In this document: piece by piece, positions 16,191 to 24,621 of the stretch
How positions within the stretch are numbered: the first letter of the stretch is position 1
Layout: every line of letters begins with the position of its first letter
Assembly (NCBI GenBank): GCA_025210265.1
Contig: JAOASD010000014.1
Coordinates: 1 to 55,452 of the forward strand
DNA from: Pelagimonas sp.
GTDB taxonomy: Bacteria; Pseudomonadota; Alphaproteobacteria; Rhodobacterales; Rhodobacteraceae
Direction: 5' to 3'
Length of the DNA: 55,452 bases
Made by a program: the position numbers and the translations under genes
The notes under the pieces: model-generated
Told to the model about the DNA's origin: nothing
The model's database searches: none
What the model saw: the letters and a program-made list of their open reading frames with translations, nothing else

Positions 16191-18067
16191 CAGACGCCCC
16201 TCCGCTGGCGCACGCGGCTGGATTCCCAATCCGCATGGGCTTTGCGCACGTTTTCGTCCTCGGACACTTCGGGCGTGCCGCATTCCCACCAGGCATGGCC
16301 TTCGGTGGTCCAGCCCTCATAGGGGTCGACCTCCATCACGATCACATGGGTGCGGTCGCTGGCCTTGGCGCGCTTGAAGGCCTCGCCAAGTTCAGCGGGG
16401 TTGGACACCTTTTCGGAGACCGCCCCCATGGACGCCGCATGAGCGGCAAAATCCACCGCGAAAGGTTTGGGGATGGTGGGGCAGTCTGACAGAAGATTGT
16501 TAAAGCTTTGATTGCCGGTGTTGTTCTGCAGCTTGTTGATGACCGCAAAGCCGCCATTGTCCAGCACCAGAACAATCAGTTTCTTGCCGCTTAACACGCT
16601 GGAATAAATGTCAGAATTCAGCATCAGGTAGGATCCGTCGCCGCAGAAACTGATCACATCCTGATCCGGTTCCTGCTCGGCCTGCGCGATGCGCGCGCCC
16701 CAGGCTCCGGCAATTTCATAGCCCATGCAGGAAAAGCCGAACTCTACATCCACAGTGCCGGTGTCCAGCGTGCGCCAGTTGGCCGTGACCTCGGCAGGCA
16801 AGCCCCCGGCGGCGGCGACAATACGGTCGCGCGGATCGCACAGCGCGTTCACAACGCCAATCGCCTGCGCATAAGAATTGGGGCGGTTGCCGGGTTTCAC
16901 ATTCTCGGCCACATAGGCGACCCATTTTGCGCGCGCGCTTTGTGCGTCGCTGACCCAATCCCCCGGCGCGGCATATCCCTGCGCGGCGGTGCCAAGCGCG
17001 GCAAGTGCCAGTTTGGCGTCACCCACCACGGGCAGGGACATGTGCTTGCCCGCATCGTGCCGTGCCGCATTGATCGAGATGAATTGCGCATCCATGGCAA
17101 AGGCGGTCCAGGATCCGGTGGTGAAGTCCTGCAACCTTGTCCCAACCGCGACGATCACATCGGCCTGTTCGGCGATCAAATTGGCGCTGTCCGATCCGGT
17201 CACGCCGATCGGCCCGATATTCAGCGGATGCGTGTCCAGCATGTTGGCGCGCCCGGCGATGGTTTCGACCACGGGGATCTGATGTGCCTCGGCAAAATCG
17301 GTCAACTCTCTGACTGCGCGGGAATATTGCACGCCGCCCCCGGCAATGATCATCGGGCGCTTGGCGGTTTTCAACAGAGCGGCGGCTTCGGCGATTTCAT
17401 CGGTATCCGGGGCCTGACGGCGAATGCGATGCAGCTTTTTCTCAAAGAATTTGACCGGATAGTCATAGCTCCAGCCCTGCACATCCTGGGGCAAGCCGAT
17501 AAAGGCAGGCCCGCAATCGCCGGGGTCCAGCATGGTCGCGATGGCGGCGGGCAGGGATTGGATCACCTGCGCCGGGTGGCTGATGCGATCCCAGTAGCGC
17601 GCGACCGGTTTGAACGCGTCATTCATGCCAAAGGTCGGGTCGTTGAAATTCTCCATCTGCTGCAGCACCGGGTCGGGCAGGCGGGTCACATAAGTGTCGC
17701 CGCATAGCAAAAGCATGGGCAGCCGGTTCGCATGGGCCAGCGCCGCCGAGGTCACAAGGTTAGATGTGCCCGGACCCGCGCTGGCAGTGCAGAACATAAA
17801 CCGCTGGCGCAGCCATTGCTTGGCATAGCCTGCCGCGGCAAAGCCCATGCTTTGTTCGTTCTGGCCGCGATACAGCGGCAGTTCGTCCTGCATTTGATAC
17901 AAGGCTTCGCCCAGGCAGGGGACATTGCCATGGCCGAAAATCCCAAACCCACCCCCGCATAGGCGCATTTCCTGCCCGTCAATCTCGATGAATTGATTGG
18001 CCAGCCATTTTACGATGGCCTGGGCGGTGGTCAGCCGGAGGGTTGGCTGCATCTGATCGTTTGGCAT
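16190..18067 (-). CDS. iolD: Trihydroxycyclohexane-dione hydrolase IolD
   Basis: A thiamine-diphosphate enzyme that opens the ring of 3D-trihydroxycyclohexane-1,2-dione to 5-deoxy-glucuronate, the third step of inositol catabolism. In 625 residues: N-terminal PYR domain with the catalytic Glu region LYRGQNEQSMGFAAAGYA, middle domain (IIAGGGVQYS), and C-terminal PP domain with the ThDP motif GDGSYLMLNSDIYS. ATG at 18067 (MPNDQMQPTLRL) is used, since upstream residues are unlike the family and cross the operator. First gene of the minus-strand iol operon, 71 bp from the LacI-type palindrome. Confidence 0.96.
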   Translation of the reverse strand: MPNDQMQPTLRLTTAQAIVKWLANQFIEIDGQEMRLCGGGFGIFGHGNVPCLGEALYQMQDELPLYRGQNEQSMGFAAAGYAKQWLRQRFMFCTASAGPGTSNLVTSAALAHANRLPMLLLCGDTYVTRLPDPVLQQMENFNDPTFGMNDAFKPVARYWDRISHPAQVIQSLPAAIATMLDPGDCGPAFIGLPQDVQGWSYDYPVKFFEKKLHRIRRQAPDTDEIAEAAALLKTAKRPMIIAGGGVQYSRAVRELTDFAEAHQIPVVETIAGRANMLDTHPLNIGPIGVTGSDSANLIAEQADVIVAVGTRLQDFTTGSWTAFAMDAQFISINAARHDAGKHMSLPVVGDAKLALAALGTAAQGYAAPGDWVSDAQSARAKWVAYVAENVKPGNRPNSYAQAIGVVNALCDPRDRIVAAAGGLPAEVTANWRTLDTGTVDVEFGFSCMGYEIAGAWGARIAQAEQEPDQDVISFCGDGSYLMLNSDIYSSVLSGKKLIVLVLDNGGFAVINKLQNNTGNQSFNNLLSDCPTIPKPFAVDFAAHAASMGAVSEKVSNPAELGEAFKRAKASDRTHVIVMEVDPYEGWTTEGHAWWECGTPEVSEDENVRKAHADWESSRVRQRRGV

Positions 18068-18137
18068 GGGATCCCCGTGATTTTCCCGCAGAGGGCGGGA
18101 TTGGATCTTGTCTGGTCTCGATTCCCAAGATACAAAT

Positions 18138-18155
18138 TTTGCAACCGGTTGCAAA
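18138..18155. promoter_or_regulatory. LacI-type operator between iolD and iolG
   Basis: TTTGCAACCGGTTGCAAA is a perfect 18-bp palindrome with the central CpG-containing core expected for LacI/GalR repressors. It sits in the 145-bp gap between the divergent iolD and iolG starts, so one bound repressor could control both operons. The 14-bp core TGCAACCGGTTGCA is repeated exactly at 22510-22523, upstream of the LacI-family gene. Confidence 0.85.
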
Positions 18156-18212
18156 TTGATTTTCCGCGCGGCGTCAAAGAGGCGCAGCGCGGGCCGGAAG
18201 GGAGGGGCGAAA

Positions 18213-19328
18213 ATGAGGGTGGTCACGGGTGAAATCGGCATCGGGATTTGTGGCGGTGGATATATGGGCAAGGCCCATGCTGTCGCCATGTCTGCGGTTG
18301 GGGCCGTGTTCAATACGGCGTTGCGCCCCCGTCTGGAAATGATCTGTGCTGCTTCCGCGCAAACTGCGGATCGCTATCGCGCGGCATTCGGGTTTGCGCG
18401 TGCCACTGATGATTGGCGGGTTCTGGTGGCCGACCCAAAGGTGCAGGCCATCGTGATCGCCACGCCACAACAGTTTCACCGCCAAATCGCCGAGGCCGCC
18501 TTTGCCGCCGGTAAGCCGGTGTTCTGCGAAAAGCCCCTAGGCGCGTCGCAGGAGGACAGCCGCGCTATGACCGCCGCAGCTGAGGCTTCGGGTCAGGCAA
18601 ATATGGTGGGCTTTAACTATATCAGAACCCCTGCCAGCCAATATGCCCGCCAGTTGATCGCCGAAGGGGTGATTGGCGATATTACAATGTTCCGGGGCGA
18701 ACATACGGAGGATTTCCTGGCCGATCCCTCCACCCCTGCCAATTGGCGCACGCAGGGCGTGGCGAATGGCACGATGGGGGATCTGGCGCCCCATGTGATC
18801 AATGCTGCGCTGGCCTTGATCGGGCCGATCACCCGCGTCATGGCCGAGGTTGAAACCGTGCATGGCACCCGCCTCGGCGGTGCGGTGGATAATGACGATC
18901 ACGCTCAGATGATGTGTCGGTTTGAAAACGGCGCGTTGGGGGCGATCTATGTGTCGCGTATCGCGACCGGGCGTAAAATGGGCTATGCCTATGAAATCAC
19001 GGGAACAAAAGGCGCGATCCGATTTGATCAAGAGGATCAGAATGCGCTGTGGTTGTATCGGATGGAGGGGCCGGAGGCCACGCGCGGCTTTACCAAGATC
19101 CTGACCGGCCCCGCCCATCCTGATTACGCATCGTTTTGCCAGGGGCCGGGCCATGGCACCGGCTATCAGGATCAGATCATCATCGAGGCGCGCGATTTCC
19201 TGCAGGCCATCGCTACTGGTGACCCGATCTGGCCGACCTTCCGCGATGGGCTGGAGGTGACGCGCGTGGTCAGCGCCGCGCTGGCCGCGTCCAAGGCCGG
19301 GCGCTGGCAGGATATTCAGGATTTCTGA
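18213..19328 (+). CDS. iolG: Gfo/Idh/MocA dehydrogenase, probable inositol dehydrogenase
   Basis: NAD(P)-dependent oxidoreductase of 371 residues: Rossmann start IGICGGGYMGKAHA, then the EKPLGAS motif holding the conserved catalytic-region Lys, and a C-terminal substrate domain (MGDLAPHVINAAL). Likely oxidises an inositol to an inosose, the first step of the pathway; whether myo- or scyllo-inositol is preferred is not visible. ATG at 18213 is chosen because a purine-rich ribosome site (GGGAGGGGCGAAA) lies directly before it; an earlier GTG-type start would cross the operator region. First gene of the plus-strand operon, 12 bp before iolE. Confidence 0.88.
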   Translation: MRVVTGEIGIGICGGGYMGKAHAVAMSAVGAVFNTALRPRLEMICAASAQTADRYRAAFGFARATDDWRVLVADPKVQAIVIATPQQFHRQIAEAAFAAGKPVFCEKPLGASQEDSRAMTAAAEASGQANMVGFNYIRTPASQYARQLIAEGVIGDITMFRGEHTEDFLADPSTPANWRTQGVANGTMGDLAPHVINAALALIGPITRVMAEVETVHGTRLGGAVDNDDHAQMMCRFENGALGAIYVSRIATGRKMGYAYEITGTKGAIRFDQEDQNALWLYRMEGPEATRGFTKILTGPAHPDYASFCQGPGHGTGYQDQIIIEARDFLQAIATGDPIWPTFRDGLEVTRVVSAALAASKAGRWQDIQDF

Positions 19329-19340
19329 GGGGAACAGGAG

Positions 19341-20231
19341 ATGGGGATTCAGATTGGCAATGCACCCTGCAGCTGGGGTGTGGAATTTGCGCAGGATCCG
19401 CGCAATCCGCCCTGGCGCAGGGTGCTGAGCGAATGCGCCGAGGCAGGGTATAAAGGGATCGAGCTGGGGCCGGTTGGGTTTATGCCTGAGGATCCCGTGG
19501 AACTTGGCGAGGCACTGGCCGAGTTCGGCCTGCAGTTGATCGGCGGCGTGGTGTTCCGCCCCTATCACGACCCGGCGGCTTGGGAGGATGTGCTGGACGC
19601 CACGCACCGCACCTGCAAGGCACTGCGGGCCCATGGGGCAGAGCATCTGGTGCTGATCGACTCGATTTCACCCCGCCGCGCGCCCACTGCGGGCCGTGCC
19701 AGCGAGGCCGAGCAGATGGACACATCCGAATGGCAGGGGTTTCGCGACCGGATTGCAGAAAGCGCCCGCATCGGGGCCGAGGAATACGGGCTGACCGTGG
19801 GCATTCACGCCCATGCGGCGGGTTTCATGGATTTTGAGCCAGAGCTGGAGCGCCTGCTGGACGAGGTCGACGATACCCTGTTGAAAATCTGCTTTGACAC
19901 GGGCCACCATTCTTATGCGGGCTTTGACCCGGTGGCCTTTATGAAACGGCATATGGGCCGGATTTCCTATATGCATTTCAAAGATATAGACCCAAAGGTG
20001 AAGGCGGATGTGATCGCCAAGCGGACCGGGTTCTATGATGCCTGCGGGCAGGGGATTTTTTGCAAGCTGGGGCAGGGGGATGTGGATTTCCCCGCCGTGC
20101 GCCAGCTGTTGCTGGAGGCTGGGTTCGAGGGTTGGTGCACCGTCGAACAGGACATTGACCCGACGCAGGACGTGACCCCGCTGGCGGATAACCGCGACAA
20201 CCGCGACTATCTGCAAAGCATCGGATTTTGA
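19341..20231 (+). CDS. iolE: Inosose dehydratase IolE
   Basis: Dehydrates 2-keto-myo-inositol to the trihydroxycyclohexane-dione used by IolD. The 296-residue TIM-barrel of the sugar-phosphate isomerase/epimerase type begins IGNAPCSWGVEFAQDP, a hallmark of IolE, with metal ligands expected in IELGPVGFMP, GIHAHAAGF, CFDTGHHSY and MHFKDID. Start ATG at 19341 follows a GGGGAACAGGAG ribosome site. An intergenic palindromic repeat separates it from the next dehydrogenase. Confidence 0.93.
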   Translation: MGIQIGNAPCSWGVEFAQDPRNPPWRRVLSECAEAGYKGIELGPVGFMPEDPVELGEALAEFGLQLIGGVVFRPYHDPAAWEDVLDATHRTCKALRAHGAEHLVLIDSISPRRAPTAGRASEAEQMDTSEWQGFRDRIAESARIGAEEYGLTVGIHAHAAGFMDFEPELERLLDEVDDTLLKICFDTGHHSYAGFDPVAFMKRHMGRISYMHFKDIDPKVKADVIAKRTGFYDACGQGIFCKLGQGDVDFPAVRQLLLEAGFEGWCTVEQDIDPTQDVTPLADNRDNRDYLQSIGF

Positions 20232-20238
20232 CGGATTG

Positions 20239-20262
20239 GTGGGTTGAAAACCCACCCTACGG
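20239..20262. repeat. Palindromic intergenic repeat, copy A
   Basis: GGTGGGTTGAAAACCCACC followed by CTACGG: perfect arms GGTGGGTT/AACCCACC with a short loop. Lies inside the iolE to dehydrogenase gap of a probable operon, where it could form an mRNA hairpin. Same family as the copies at 30934, 46844, 53680 and 53711. Confidence 0.9.
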
Positions 20263-20274
20263 AAGGGCTTGACC

Positions 20275-21408
20275 ATGACGAAACTCAAATGGGGCATGAT
20301 TGGTGGCGGCGAAGGCAGCCAGATCGGCCCGGCGCATCGGCTGGGCGCTTTGGCCGACGGGCAGTTTGAATTTACCGCAGGCGCGCTGGATCACCGGCCA
20401 GAGGTGGGGCGCGACTATGCTCAGCGGCTTGGCATCGCGGCGGATCGCGCCTATGGCGACTGGACCGAAATGCTGGCGGGGGAAAAAGACCGCGACGACC
20501 GGATCGACCTTGTCACCGTCGCCACCCCCAATGCCACGCATTTCGAAATCACCAAGGCGTTTCTGGAGGCGGGGTTTCACGTGCTCTGCGAAAAGCCCAT
20601 GACCATGAGCGTCGAAGAGGGCGAGGAAATCACCCGCATTGCCGAAAAATCCGGCAAGATCTGCGCGGTGAATTACTGCTATTCCGCCTATCCGATGGTG
20701 CGTCAGGCGCGGGCTATGGTGCGCGCGGGCGAGATCGGCAAGGTGCGCCTTGTGGTGACCAATTTCAGCCATGGCCATCACGGCGATGCCACCGATGCGG
20801 ACAACCCACGCGTGCGCTGGCGCTATGATCCGGCCATGGCGGGCGTGTCGGGGCAATTCGCCGATTGCGGCATTCACGCGCTGCATATGGCCAGTTTCAT
20901 CTGTGATGATCAGGTGCGCAGCCTGTCTGCGGATTTTGCCTCGACCATTCCGTCGCGCGTGCTGGAAGACGACGCGATGGTCAATTTCCGCATGGAGGGG
21001 GGCACGGTCGGTCGGCTCTGGACCTCGTCCGTGGCAATTGGCCGTCAGCATGGGTTTGACATTCAGGTGTTTGGCGAAACCGGCGGGTTGCGCTGGGCTT
21101 CGGAGCAGCCCAACCAGTTGATCTATACGCCCGTCGGCGGGCGCACTCAGATCATCGAAAAAGGCGAAGCCGGCCTGTATGAGGACGCGCAGCGCCTGTC
21201 CCGCGTGGCCATTGCCCATCCCGAGGGGTTCCCCTTGGCGGTGGCCAATATCTATTGCGATCTGGCTGATGCGATCCGGGGCGAAACCCGCGATGGGTTG
21301 CCTGGTGCTGCGGATGGTCTGCGCTCTATGGCGGCGGTGCATATGGCGGTTCAGTCGGCTGAACAAGGCGGGGCCTGGCTGGACGCGCGCCCGCCGATGT
21401 TCCGGTAA
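20275..21408 (+). CDS. Second Gfo/Idh/MocA dehydrogenase of the iol operon
   Basis: A 377-residue NAD(P)-dependent oxidoreductase, only distantly similar to the iolG product: Rossmann motif MIGGGEGSQIGPAHRL, CEKPMTMSVEEGEEI with the conserved Lys, and GQFADCGIHALHMASF in the substrate domain. The GEGS-x-IG start is typical of a subgroup often found with inositol and other sugar-acid genes. A second isomer-specific inositol dehydrogenase (scyllo- or D-chiro-) or an inosose reductase would make sense here; the exact substrate is inference. ATG at 20275 is preferred to the TTG six bases earlier. It ends 26 bp before the convergent LacI-family gene. Confidence 0.85.
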   Translation: MTKLKWGMIGGGEGSQIGPAHRLGALADGQFEFTAGALDHRPEVGRDYAQRLGIAADRAYGDWTEMLAGEKDRDDRIDLVTVATPNATHFEITKAFLEAGFHVLCEKPMTMSVEEGEEITRIAEKSGKICAVNYCYSAYPMVRQARAMVRAGEIGKVRLVVTNFSHGHHGDATDADNPRVRWRYDPAMAGVSGQFADCGIHALHMASFICDDQVRSLSADFASTIPSRVLEDDAMVNFRMEGGTVGRLWTSSVAIGRQHGFDIQVFGETGGLRWASEQPNQLIYTPVGGRTQIIEKGEAGLYEDAQRLSRVAIAHPEGFPLAVANIYCDLADAIRGETRDGLPGAADGLRSMAAVHMAVQSAEQGGAWLDARPPMFR

Positions 21409-21433
21409 GTGCCTGAAATCAAAAGCGCGCCTG

Positions 21434-22429
21434 CTACAGGGCGCGCAGCGTGCCGCGTTCGATCACCGTGCAGGGAAAAATCCGCGCCTCTGGATAGCGA
21501 TCAGGTTCGTCCAGCATCGCGACCATACATTCAATCGACGAGGCGACGATCTGGCGGATTGGCTGATGGATCGTGGTCAGGTTGATATATTCCCAGCCCG
21601 ACATCTCCATGTCATTCAACCCAATGATGCCGATGTCCTGTGGCACGCGCAGACCCGTGTCGCGGATCGCGGACAGCGCGCCGATGGACAGAACATCGTC
21701 ACCGCAGAAATAGGCTTCGGCGGGGTCATTCTGCAGCAGGCGCAGCATTTCGGTGCGCCCGGCGTCAAAGGAATACGCACTGGCAAAACTGTCTGTTGTC
21801 TGGATGCCGGGATGCTGCGCCATCTCGGCCATAAAGCCTGCATGGCGATCCTGGGTCGAGGTCGCGGTGATCGGCCCGCCCATAAACCCCACGCGCTGAT
21901 AGCCCCGCGCCATCAAGCTGCGCGCCGCCATGCGCCCGCATTCCATATTGTCGATGCCGACCACATGCACGGCTGGGCTGCTGGAAGATCGCCCGAAACT
22001 GTGCACAACTGGCACACCCGCATCGCGAAACGCCTTGGCAAATTCCGGGGGCAGGGTGGAGGACGCCACAACAACCCCATCCACCGAATATTGACGCAAC
22101 ATGCGCACGGAATTTTCGGGCTCTGTTTCGTCACTCAGATTGACCAGCAAAGGGCGCAGCCCCCGATCCTGCAACCCGCGGGTGAACAGGTCAAAGACCT
22201 CCAGAAAGATCGGGTTGTGAAAGTTGTTGCTGACCAGGCCGATCAGCTTGGTCCGTCCCGTGGTCAGAGATGAGGCCAGCGCATTCGGGCTGTAGCCCAG
22301 TTCGCGCGCGGCTTTTTCGACCTTGCGCCGCATCTTGTCCGAAACTGAGGCCCCATCGGTGAAAGTTCGCGACACAGCTGATCGGGAAACCCCGGCGCGT
22401 TCGGCGACATCTTTCAAGGTGACAGCCAT
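21434..22429 (-). CDS. LacI-family repressor, probable regulator of iol genes
   Basis: A 331-residue LacI/GalR regulator: helix-turn-helix at 3-24 (TLKDVAERAGVSRSAVSRTF), hinge helix region near 50-57 (NALASSLTTG), and a periplasmic-binding-like sensor domain with IGLVSNNFHNPIF and GFMGGP. It converges on the plus-strand iol operon, and a palindrome in its own upstream region shares a 14-bp core with the iolD-iolG operator. Autoregulation and control of the iol genes are therefore likely; the inducer would be an inositol derivative. This is LacI-type, not the RpiR-type IolR of Rhizobium or the DeoR-type of Bacillus. Confidence 0.92.
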   Translation of the reverse strand: MAVTLKDVAERAGVSRSAVSRTFTDGASVSDKMRRKVEKAARELGYSPNALASSLTTGRTKLIGLVSNNFHNPIFLEVFDLFTRGLQDRGLRPLLVNLSDETEPENSVRMLRQYSVDGVVVASSTLPPEFAKAFRDAGVPVVHSFGRSSSSPAVHVVGIDNMECGRMAARSLMARGYQRVGFMGGPITATSTQDRHAGFMAEMAQHPGIQTTDSFASAYSFDAGRTEMLRLLQNDPAEAYFCGDDVLSIGALSAIRDTGLRVPQDIGIIGLNDMEMSGWEYINLTTIHQPIRQIVASSIECMVAMLDEPDRYPEARIFPCTVIERGTLRAL

Positions 22430-22505
22430 GGTGTGGACCCCTGTTTTTGGTGCGGCCTCTCATATCGTGATCGCGGATTAGGTGCAGCATGAATTCCTTA
22501 ACAGA

Positions 22506-22527
22506 AAAATGCAACCGGTTGCATTTT
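22506..22527. promoter_or_regulatory. LacI-type operator upstream of the repressor
   Basis: A perfect 22-bp palindrome centred at 22516/22517 with core TGCAACCGGTTGCA and A/T-only outer arms. It lies 77 bp upstream of the repressor start and 180 bp before the divergent PIG-L gene, so it may also affect that gene. It is the longest perfect uninterrupted palindrome noted in the window. Confidence 0.88.
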
Positions 22528-22708
22528 GGTTTGTTTCCAATCTGGAAACCGATTGGTGCGACACACTTTTGACGGGAAAGTTGCGTATCCAATAAAATTT
22601 GGTGAGAATGCACCAAGTATTTACGACTTTATTGCTGTTCTTTGACCAGTGCTTTGAAACGGGGCCGCGACGTTTGTGACGCAATGCCCTCAGCCAGGGG
22701 TCGCGCAT

Positions 22709-24442
22709 ATGCCAGTTATTGAGATCGGGGGGGATCTGAACATCGTTGCCCATCAGGACGACGATCTTTTGTTCATGAACCCGGATATTCTGCACTCTAT
22801 CGAGGCGGGCACACCCGTCACCACTGTCTACCTGACGGCGGGGGATGCGGGGTTGGGGCAGGCCTATTGGGACGGGCGCGAAGAGGGGGTCAAGGCCGCC
22901 TATGCGCTGATGGCCGACAGTGACGCGCCTTGGGTTGATGAAATCGTGACACTGACCCTGCCGGGCGGGGATTTTTCTATTTCCAGCAGTTACTTGTCGG
23001 ACGACCCGGATATTCGCCTGTATTTCCTGCGCCTGCCCGACGGGGCCGGTTTGCTAAGCGATGAAGAGGCGCAGTCGCTGGCCCGGCTGGCAAGCGGTGC
23101 CTTGCCAGAGGTCGCCACGGTGGATGGCCAGCACAGCTATGGCCGAGAGGATCTGGTGGATCTGTTGAGCGCAGTGATGGATCTGCACGCCCCCACGCAG
23201 TTCCGGCTGCAGATCGACACTGGGCCTTATGCGTCGGGCGAGCACACGGATCACATCGCGACCGCGTATTTTTCCGAAGCGGCGTTGGCCGATTATCAGG
23301 GCAGCGACTACACCGTCACGAGCTATGTGAATTATCAGTCCAGCGGGCTTGCGCCGAATCTGGAGGCGCAGGACGCGGCGCGTGCGCTGGAGATCATGGA
23401 GCGTTACGCCGAATATGACCCCGGTGTGTGGGATGAAGAGGGCGGGCTGCACCCGACCTACGCGGCCTGGACACAGCGGCAATATGTGGCCGAGGAATAT
23501 GTGGTAGGCGCGCCGGACCCAGAGGACGTTACTGACCCGCCGGACGACATGCCACCGGACGTGGACCCGGCAGAGGACACACCGCCCCCTCCGGCAGAGG
23601 AGCCCCCCTCGGATCCGGTTGCGGGGCCAACCCCGATCCCCGCGCCGCCGGATCTGCCCGCCATCGCCTATGGGTTGGACGGGCCTGATGCCTTTCTGTT
23701 TGAAATCGACCCGGCCACGGGGGAGATCAGCACAAAGGATTGGTTCACCCCGTCCTTGGATGATGCCTGGGATCAGGATGAGGATTACATTTATGAACTG
23801 ACCCGCGTGATCCTGCCTGCCACGGGTGGCGAAGCGATCCGGCAGGAGATCCGTTTGGATACGCTTGCCGAAGGTGTGCTGAGCGCGGAGCTGGACAGCC
23901 CTCCGCCGGACTCTGATCTGCCTGATGCGGACGCGCCCGATCCAGACTTGCCCGATCCTGACTTACCTGACGTGGACCCGCCTGCTGACGACACGCCTGA
24001 CGATGACCTGCAGACGGACGACGCCCCGGCGGATCTCCCCAGTGATGTCCCGGACACACCAGAGACCCCAGCCCAAGACCCTCAGCCAGATATGTCTGGC
24101 GCTTATGTCTATGGTCTGACCGGCCCCGATGCGCTGCTGTTTGCGATCGACAGCAACACCGGCGCGATCACCCCCAAAGATTGGTTCATTCCCAGCTATG
24201 ACGACGCCTGGGATGTGGATGAAAATCATATTTACGATGTGACCCGCATCGCGCAGCCTTTGGATGGCGGGGAGGCGCAGTATCAGGATCTGCGGTTTGA
24301 GGTCACGCCGCAGGATGTGCTGCAACCTCTGTCAGAGGGTGCTGGGCTGATGGCGGATTTGGCAGAGCAGGATCTGCCCGTGGACCTGTCGGTGGATCGG
24401 TCGGAAGACGAAAGCGAAGCGCAGCTTGATATGGTGCTCTGA
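22709..24442 (+). CDS. PIG-L deacetylase with two cadherin-like modules
   Basis: A 577-residue, very acidic protein. Residues 8-260 are a PIG-L/LmbE-type zinc N-deacetylase: NIVAHQDDDLLF gives His15 and Asp17/Asp18, and GEHTDHIA gives His179 and His182. Then come two repeats at about 320-387 and 467-532, each with YGL-x-GPDA-x-LF-x-ID, KDWF-x-PS and DDAWD, resembling cadherin-like domains. Asp/Pro-rich linkers precede each repeat, and a short acidic tail ends the protein. No N-terminal signal peptide is seen; the acidity and modules suggest export by another route or surface attachment, but that is inference. Substrate unknown; no link to inositol metabolism should be assumed from the PIG-L name. 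GTG at 22676 is an alternative start. Confidence 0.85.
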   Translation: MPVIEIGGDLNIVAHQDDDLLFMNPDILHSIEAGTPVTTVYLTAGDAGLGQAYWDGREEGVKAAYALMADSDAPWVDEIVTLTLPGGDFSISSSYLSDDPDIRLYFLRLPDGAGLLSDEEAQSLARLASGALPEVATVDGQHSYGREDLVDLLSAVMDLHAPTQFRLQIDTGPYASGEHTDHIATAYFSEAALADYQGSDYTVTSYVNYQSSGLAPNLEAQDAARALEIMERYAEYDPGVWDEEGGLHPTYAAWTQRQYVAEEYVVGAPDPEDVTDPPDDMPPDVDPAEDTPPPPAEEPPSDPVAGPTPIPAPPDLPAIAYGLDGPDAFLFEIDPATGEISTKDWFTPSLDDAWDQDEDYIYELTRVILPATGGEAIRQEIRLDTLAEGVLSAELDSPPPDSDLPDADAPDPDLPDPDLPDVDPPADDTPDDDLQTDDAPADLPSDVPDTPETPAQDPQPDMSGAYVYGLTGPDALLFAIDSNTGAITPKDWFIPSYDDAWDVDENHIYDVTRIAQPLDGGEAQYQDLRFEVTPQDVLQPLSEGAGLMADLAEQDLPVDLSVDRSEDESEAQLDMVL

Positions 24443-24502
24443 TCCCTGTCGCGGGGCTGTGTGTGTGCAAAGTGTTAAAGGCACAAAAGAGGGGGGCGCA
24501 TA

Positions 24503-24565
24503 AGGGGGCTTTGCCCCCGCCCGCCTGCGGCGGACTCCCCCAGAGGTATTTTTAAAGAGAAGAAG
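24503..24565. repeat. GC-rich intergenic repeat with GTATTT...AAGAAG tail
   Basis: A stem AGGGGGC/GCCCCC, a second stem CGCCTGCGGCG, then CCCCCAGAGGTATTTTTAAA and GAGAAGAAG. A similar GTATTT...AAAGAAG arrangement after a GC-rich hairpin recurs at 29372-29423. Such elements are common between Rhodobacteraceae genes. Located in the convergent gap after the PIG-L gene. Confidence 0.65.
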
Positions 24566-24583
24566 ACCAGGCAGAAAAAAGGG

Positions 24584-24615
24584 GCCGGGCGCGGGATAAG
24601 GCGCGCCCGGCTTTT
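24584..24615. terminator. Bidirectional intrinsic terminator
   Basis: Perfect 10-bp arms (GCCGGGCGCG at 24584-24593 and its complement at 24602-24611) with an 8-nt loop. TTTT follows on the plus strand and A6 precedes, so the hairpin has a U-run on either strand. It separates the plus-strand PIG-L gene from the minus-strand fadB-like gene, whose stop is 6 bp beyond. Confidence 0.92.
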
Positions 24616-24621
24616 GTTTGA

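Noticed and set aside
22709-24442. PIG-L gene as part of the inositol pathway
   Set aside because: The name refers to GlcNAc-phosphatidylinositol, not free inositol; the gene is divergent from the repressor and has no catabolic role in known iol pathways.
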